From the NCBI GenBank assembly GCA_037013685.1, contig CM072884.1:106133548-106197547 (forward strand): 64,000 nucleotides of DNA, read 5' to 3'. A program made the translations under genes and the position numbers. This stretch comes from Acridotheres tristis. Taxonomy: Eukaryota > Chordata > Aves > Passeriformes > Sturnidae. How positions within the stretch are numbered: the first letter of the stretch is position 1; each line of letters begins with the position of its first letter. Of this stretch, positions 53,601 to 62,600 are shown one piece after another. The notes below the pieces were generated by a model. That model was not told where the DNA came from, made no database searches, and saw only the letters and a list, made by a program, of their open reading frames with translations.

Positions 53601-56600
53601 GTGACTGCTCTGGGTCCCTCCATGCACTGGAGGCATGAGTAGGATGACCAGCCAGTTTGCTCTGTCACTTAATGCAGGAAAACATCCCATAAATGCTTTT
53701 CCATAGACTATCCCAGAATGGGGTTCTACCCTCACCCTTGGCTCTCAGGAAAATGCTAGAATCATTGAGGCCATCACCACTTTGCATGTCTTTTGTCCCA
53801 TCTACCTATCAGTGCAAATTTGACAGAGGGACAGATTTCTTATTTACATATTTTTTTTCTTCTCCAGAAAACATCACAAAAACAAATAAGTGCACATTTA
53901 ATAACTGAAAACACAAAACCATAACATGATCTGGTATAATTAACTCCCTTCTGCGCCCCAACCCAAGGAATTAAGTGTGCTAGAAACAATTTTCTCTTAC
54001 TTGGAAGTATGCATGGTTGAATCCTGTGTTTAGAATACTGGCTGTCTTACAAGTAGTGAAACCAATTGGACTATGAGTGAAGGATACATTTTGAGCTATA
54101 AACTGAACTTTAGCAGTACCAAACTATTAAAAAAAGAGAAAGAGATAAAACAAGCAAAGCATGTAACATATTCCTAAGTACAAATAAATAATTCAGCCTA
54201 TTTTTTATTACATAATGAGCTAATAGGGTTGTGCAAATATATAAATTGGAAGTATTCAAACAGGAAAACACAGCTTAAGTGTGAGATGATTTACTCAATG
54301 TACTGAACTTATCTAGATTCAAATTAAACAGACTCAACCATACAGATATTTTTGGGCTAATTTCAAGACCAATAAAAATATTTTAATTAAATTTAATTTA
54401 ACAGCACAAACTCCATTAATTCCAAATGTGTGATCAGGACAAGACATTTGGGAGATATTAATAGTAGTAGAAATGCAAATATTCTAAATTACACACATGT
54501 TGGTTTACATATGGCAAACTTCCAAGACTTCAAAAGAAGAGGGAAAAAAGAAAGATAGCTACTGGGAAAAAAAAAACCAAAAACGGGCTCATTAAAAGAA
54601 AGGGAAAAGTTTTCTTGGCTCCTAACAGAAGTTCTAGAACATGTAGCCAGTCATTTCAGAATAGAGTGAAAAAAAAAAAAAGTCTATCTTCTTCATATTG
54701 CCTGAATGCAACATAAGATAACAAATAACTAACCAAAGCTGAATGTCACTGTTTAGAAGACTACCCAGAACAGTGCTTCTCCAGTACCATATTTAAATAA
54801 CACAAAATTAAATTGAGTCTAATGTTACCTTGAAACTCTGAAACATACCTTCTCACACACACCCCTAGATTTTTATTCTTTTAATAAATAATATGTATCT
54901 AAAAAATTGTCGTATCACCTCTCAACCCCTTGTTTAGTCCAACGAGGCAAGCCAAGCACAGTAATTAGCCCATAATATATAAGGACCAGTAAGCTGTGAT
55001 ACCAAAGGAAGAATATCATCAAAAGCAAGAAAAAGGTAAATTGTCTTTGCCTTGCTTCTCCATCATGTCTTTGGAGTATATTCTTTAGTTAAACTTGTCA
55101 AGTAAAAGCTATATGAAGTTAAAATATTTTAATACAAAAATAGATTATAACAGAAATACATTTACAGTATTACTTGTTCAAAGAAATCCACACATTTTTC
55201 TTCTCTAAAGCTGCCACATGAATTGTTACCTTTGCAGAACATTTCAAGTTAATTGGATTTCCTTTGCGCACACGCAAGATGAATTGTCCTGTTTCTGGAG
55301 TGTTGAACCCTGGATGCCAAATAACTTCACACTCCATATCACTATAGGCCTCCACAAACCCTGAATATATATACATAATTTAGATGTTATAGCATACATC
55401 TTTGAAATCATACATTTGACAGGTACAACCGTCAAATTACATTGTATAATTAGAAATAACATGGGTACATAAAAGTGAAATGACTTTCTATTATTGAATG
55501 TAAGCCTACATTTCTTAGGTGTTGAACAGTCTGATGAATTAAATAAAATTAGGTCTTGGATTCTCATGAGTATTGCATAATCTATGTATTAGTATCCTGT
55601 AGTAAAACACACTCAAAATTTACTGGTATTTTTAGCCAGGAACTACTCTAATAAAAAACAAAAATAAAAGAACAGACTATCCTTCTTGCAGAATAGCAAC
55701 TTGAGGAAAAGATCATATACAGTTTTTTGCTTGCAATTGAGTCTGAATTTGTATTAGCAGACATATTTTTTTCTCAAGAATCCAAGAACACTCAATCTAA
55801 TATATTTAACAGTGTGTTCTTTAATAACGGACTGCCAATATACACCTGCAGAATACTACTTTTCAAAGAGAAGGTAAAAGAAGGTCCCTTTTACACTGTA
55901 AGAAGTGTATACACATCTAACAAATACTGACCCATGATGCAAATGTAGACTAATCTCAGACTGAACTCCATTTATGTTACTCAAACTTCATCAACTTTTT
56001 AGCAGGTTCATGCAGTGCTTTTGCAAAATTTCCTATCCTGATGAGCTATTTGATGTTGCTGCCCCACTCTTGAAATGTCAGCAATCTGTGCTGAGAGAAA
56101 TGTTTACACAAGCACTGCCGGCTGGGCATGGAAGCAGGGAGCTGGACTGAGCACGCATTCAGGGCAGGGCCTACACAGAGAATGCTGCTGTGGTGCTAAA
56201 CTGTAACCTGATACTGCTTTTGGGACACATTGATATTGACAGAAATCTAAAAATACAGTTTATAGCATCAGCTAAATGTTTGTCATATTTAATACTGTTG
56301 ACATATGCATATACACACTGTATTTGCATAGCATACCTCTGGTTGGCTTTATAGTAAATGCAGATTTTCTATCTCCAGTTACAGATCTCCAAGTAAAGCC
56401 AGCTGGATGGTTTCTGGGATTGCATATTGTGACAGTTTTTCTAAACTCTGTCCCTGCTAGGCAGCCAGGAATAGGACTTAAAATCAGTTCCGTTGTAGAC
56501 AGCTGAAGTTCAATAGGCATTGCATGTGCAATTACCAGCACATGTCCAATGTGTTGGTTGTTTATTTTGTAGATGAAAGAGCTGTAACATAAATATATAT

Positions 56601-59600
56601 ATATCTCAATATTTTTTATGCATTTATTATGTTACAGACAGAGTAAGACTTACATGAAATATAACCACTAGCAAGAAAATACTTAACAACTGGGTGTGAA
56701 CACACAGTTAAGACTCTCAAGAGAAAAGCTGGCAATTGTTCTGCATACTACTTTAAACAAATCATGCCAGAAGTAAAGATCATCCTAAAGGATGATCAGC
56801 CTCACACAGTCATTAGAAAACAGAGAGTTCATACCAGCAGGCTAGAGAACAGGTTTTTTATACATTTTCCCATGAGCTGCATCAAAAAACCTGAGCATGG
56901 ATGCAAGTGATGCAATGCTAGGCTCAAAAGAGAGCAGTATTTTCCATACAAATTTCTCCTAGTAAACAGACCATAATAGCAAACTTTTTTCTCTGATGCA
57001 CCTCTAGCTATAGAAGGCTTTTCACAGGACAGATTTTTGTTTGTGATTAAAAAAAAAAAATAAGGAACAGTACTGGACTAGGAAAATTTTGCAACATAAA
57101 ACTACATTGATTATTGCAATGTCACCATAGATGAGCATACACCATTGCAATTATCATGACTACACTTTAAAATCAGCCAGGTGATTTTTAAAAAAAATTT
57201 TACTACTGCCAAGAAAATGTGTAAATCAAGACAAATATAAAAAGTCTTACGTTTTAAACATTCCAACAGTTGTTGTCTCAAACACAACTGGAACGTAAGT
57301 TTTTGTCAGAGGAGGCACCACCTGAGACAACGGAGACGTCTCCTGCAATTCCGCAACTTCAATTTCAATTTGTATCCAAATATGAACTGACAAGTTATTG
57401 ATGATGTGCAGTTCTTTGGTTGTTGTAGAATACACACAAACATCACCAAAATCTATAGTAGAAGGACCTGAATTAAATAAGAAATAAGATTCTCGACATT
57501 AAAAGGTAAAAGCTAAAGTAAGGAAACATAACTACTTAAATACTGTGATCAAACGTTTTAATTCTTCAAATTACAAACTCAGATACAAAAATCCTGTAGT
57601 GGAAGAAATTATCACTAAAATGTAGAAGTAAGTATCATCCATGTTCTATGACTGTTTTCAGCAGTACAAGTCAAAAGCCAGCAACATTTATTTTTTTAAT
57701 TGTGCTTGTTTTAGTCAACTGGTAAAACAGGAAATGAATGTGCACACTACTAACAGGACTATTAATAACCAAAAATACTTCTTTTTGTTAAGCACATATT
57801 TAAAAGGACAAATTACCACCAATTCGCTGAAAGCTTATGTATGCAACCCATTAGTTTGCTCCCTGATGTGTGACCATTTGGTTTAATAATTCGTGTCGTG
57901 TGATGGTCATAGAATTACTTCACTACCTAGTTTACCACTATCACTAATTCTTAGGCTGGTCTATAAACTTGAGTGCTCATGGCACTAACCAAACATCTTA
58001 AAAAGCCCTCAGCATTTATTGTACTATTATGTTTATCTTGCTCTGCCTTTCCTCAAGTATATCAGTTTACACAGTACACTATTCAAGTTCTGGCTTGACT
58101 GAAAATTTTAAAAAGCCCAGGAATTGACCTTAACCTAGACCTGTAGCATTAACAAATGTTATTAGTAAGTCACTAAGAAGTTTTAGAAGGTGTTGTTCCC
58201 CATCACAGAACATTACCCTGAAATTATTTTGATGGAGGATCCTGAAGTTTTAGTTTTAGCTTTTGGAGGCATCAGTCTTCTCTGTTAATTCCCAGAAGTA
58301 TTTTGAGCACTTCCATGAATCTTGCTGATATTAATGCTGGTCCAGGTACTATCCACTAACAAGGCCTAAGGGTATGAGCAACTCTCACACTACGCTGTGA
58401 TGATTTCTCTGTAAGAGGCTGTGGTATGAGCAGTCTTCAAGGGAAACTCTTCTTTTACATGTTCATACCTAATCATATCTCAGTATTTGCTGAGAATTAC
58501 AAAGCTTTAGTGAAACATTACTGTAGGTCTCAACTGCCTACCAAATTAAACTGTTTTCTATTTAGAGTGAACAAATATAATCGTAAACTGTGTTACTATA
58601 CATAAGTGCTTTTACAAAAACAATGTGCATTTAGCAACCAAATTAAGAATCTTACCAATGAATATTTGATGAAGCTGCTTGTGTGTCAAAGTTAGACTAC
58701 AATCTTCCTTCTCCTGGGTAGAAGATGGCATAGGACTAAGCCAGCTCCAAACCTGTGATAAGCACGAAACATTTCCTCAGAGCAGAATCAAAATTTTTAT
58801 GATTTTTTATATGGTAAACACATTATGCACACATACCACTCAAGCGTTTAACTTACTCCTTCATTTGTAGATTTAGAAACAATTGCTGCCAATTTTCGAC
58901 TAGTTAATATGCAATTTTCATCTAAAGGAAGCATTTTGGGCTGTGGCTTCTTGAGAAAATCTGCGACTGAGATGTGTGGTGACTTAAGACCTTCAGCTGG
59001 TTTCATGCCTATGCTCACAGGATTGTTATAAAGATAAAACTGCCTACAGGGAAGCAAAAAAAAAAGAATGTGGAAATCTAAAAGTTTGAGCATTCCATGA
59101 TCTACGCATTAAATGATTTAATATTTTTAAACAAAACAGTATTTAAAGTAGGAATATTTCATTATTTAAAAAACTCTCAAGCACAGAAAATGCCTCAAAA
59201 ATACTTTTACTGTTTTGGTTTTTACCCTAAAATAAGCCTAGAGGACCAGTCAGATTAAAGGATTGTATTTGCTTCAGTCCACAAAATATATAATAATTTA
59301 CCTACTGAATCCATCACTTGGGATGAGTTAGACATCTAGCTGGAAATTCATATTTAATATATAAAGAGAATTTAAACCAATCAATTTTATGTTTTTTTCT
59401 TATTAACCATAGCCAAGTATTCTTAAAACTTGACACCTTAATTTAAATTCACTTTAAGCTTAATTTCAAGTGCCCTGCCTCTATCCCTACATTTCACCCA
59501 GGAAATCTCTATGATTTCTCTATGATCTCTATGTGTCAAAATACTTGAAACAAACAGGTTTTGAATGCATTATAACTGGAAGTCCCAAGATCATAAGCAT

Positions 59601-62600
59601 ATTGGCATGGGACAAATTTAGTGTATGATCAGTGCCGTTAAGTTAATTCTGCACATATATTCACATATTTTGTGTATGAGCCTGAAGTATTTATTTACCC
59701 TTTAAACCAAGTCTTACCTAACAGCCTCTTTCTCTAAACGACGCTGTCTTAAATGGGAAATGAAGTCTACATAGTGTTTCTTATTTGCTTCTCTTAACTG
59801 TCGTTCAGAGTCAGTATAAGCAAATTCTGGGTCTACGTAATTATATCTCTCAGTCTTTGTGAAAATAGTCCTAAATATTTAAAAAGAATTGTAGTTTCAT
59901 TACACATGTAGGATGATACTGGGTCTTGATAGAATGAAAAGGTAATTGATTTTGATACATATATATTTAATTCCAAACATTCTTTTTATCACAACTGATT
60001 ATTAATATTTGACCTTGTAAAGGTAACCATAAAAATGAAATATTTCAAGTATAATAGTTACATTTGTAGTTTCACATAAGAAAACTCAATAAATTTATGT
60101 GCAAGAGACTCAAGAATGCAATGAATTTTAAAGTACTTTCAGCCTGGAAAAAAAAAAAAGCGAACTGTCATATGAGTAACCAATCTTGATCTACTATATG
60201 ATATACATAAATGTGTGGGTTTAAATATTAGATTCACATAATTTTTACCTGTACTTTTTATTCCATTCACTAGGCCTAAGGCTGGCTGCACGATCATTAG
60301 GAAAAGCTATAAGTGCATCATCCTTACAATTCCTGTTTTCCCGGTGAGTATGAATTTGTGTTTGGGTTGATTTAAGGATTGCCACAGGTGCTGTATCACT
60401 GAGCTGTCCTGTGCCACGAACTACAAACTGTCCAGTTGCATTGGAAATCAAGGGTGTTAGACCTTAAAATTCAAAAACATAAACTTAAACTAGTATTTTC
60501 TAAACAAAATTCAAAGTCTTAGAAAATATATCTAATTTACAATGGTCTACCCAGCAGCACACCAGTCACCCACCCCATACTGTTTTCCTCAGGCAAGAAG
60601 GAAGAAGCCATTCACATCATGCCAAGAGCCATCTGCTTCCCTTGGCCTGGATCACACAAACATCAAAGCTCAAACCAGCTGTGTCCAGCTGTGATGCTAT
60701 GCCTTGCACACACACACATCACCAGACACTCAGAGCTGCCTGTCACAAGACCAATCAGAGCATCCTAAAGCTTGTCTTAAGGGCTGCAAACAGAGGCATG
60801 GGATTTTGACAAAACCTCTCAAGCTAGAACTAAAACGACAGCTCAGATCTTTTTCACTCTAGTTTTAGAAAAGCACATATACATGAACATTAAAGAGAAA
60901 ACTATGGCAGAAACAAGGTCAAACTTCAACTGCCCTTTCCTCCCTCAGCTGCAAAAAAAAAAAAAAAAATATCATTAAACATATTTTTTTACCCACTTTA
61001 GTCTGACTTTAAACCACCAACAAAAAATAAAAAACTACTTTTTATCTTCTAAGTCACAGGAGTGATTACAACTGTCACTGGCCAAAAAGGCACAGTTTGC
61101 AAGAAGCTTCATTCCAGTCTCCCCTTTGCCTTCACCTGAATACAGAGACACAAGTACACATACTCATACACTGGGAGAAGATAACAGGAAGATACAGAAC
61201 CATCTGGAAAACGATCTGAAAAAAATAATAATTTTTCCTCCACACTTTAATGAAGCTTAAAAGCAAAACACAGATACCCCTCATAACGTTTTTATAAACC
61301 TGCAAATGGGACCAGAGAAGGGACATTAATAGAGCAAATGGTAGACAAGAGCATGCAGAAAGCCTGAAAAACTTGAATCTTTGATCCAAAAAATCCACTT
61401 CTTCTAATTGGGTTTCTGAAGCAGGAAAACTGAAGGAGCTCTGGATTTCAAATATAAAACAAAGAAATTACCAAACTTCAGTTTCTCATCGAGTCTTGAA
61501 AGCCATGGATTGGAAATACCTTCCTGGAAATAGCAGGAATGCCCACTGGCTTATCAACCTTACAGGTACTTACTTGTAAGAAGAACAGCATTTTATTATG
61601 ACTTTCCAGTAACTTCCACTTCTTACTCCCCAACAATGGAAAAAATGGGTATTGCCTTCCTGTTTCTCATCAGGGAGTACATCCTCTAACTGGCAGCAGC
61701 TAAAGAGAACTCAAGTTCCCCTCCTGAACCACACACAGCCACCAGAGGCTGCAGCACGTTTGATGTTAGAAAAATAATCACATTTGCCATGACAGGTTTA
61801 TAATCCAGCGACAGCTTAGTCAAATCTACTGCAAAGTGGTTGTTCATGGAAAACATTAGGAACACAAAGAACAAATTATAGGCTAATTATTGCATATCCT
61901 GAAAGACTCTTGATGCTGGCACGGGCTGTACAGGACTGGAAGAGTCAGTGGACACAGGACCGGCAGCAAGCTGTATCAACTGGCAAATTCATCTGGCAGT
62001 AGTAACTTGGAATCAATAAAGAACATCCTGTTATCTTTCCTAGTTCTTCCTGTGCTTTACATATCTCTCAACTTATTCCTGAAACATCTTAGCAATGTGC
62101 AGCAGCATCACTTGCAGAAACTGAACCTTATAAAAGTCAGATAATCATATGATGAAAATCTATGCTTTAATAGTTCAATTTTTGATACAATTATGAGAGG
62201 TGTACCATTATTTTAGCCTTTGTTTTGCAGTCTTGTGGGACATATGTCATACAACTAAGCATTCCCTCCAGTCCCAAAGAGATATTACTTTTTACAAGCA
62301 AATTAAAAATAGCAAATAAAAAAATCTCTTTTAAAAGGCTAAAAATGTTCTTTTAAAACTTGTTACTTAGTTTTTAGCATCCTACCTGGATTAATTGTGA
62401 ATACAATGCTTTTTTGTTTGGATTTGCACACACCAAGTAAGGTCAAATATATTTGATGAAAGGATTTTCTAGATATCTTCAAAACATTTACATTATTTTT
62501 ATCTACTACTGTACCAATGATATCAATAATTTGCTTCATCTCAAATGTTCCTAATTGACGTGGAGAAAATGAAATCATCACTTCCTGGAAAAGAAAACTC

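Noticed and set aside
53510..53790. Possible extra exon or second gene in a GC-richer intron patch
   Set aside because: Short frames on both strands, no splice-compatible continuation, and exons 10 and 11 already join in phase 0.
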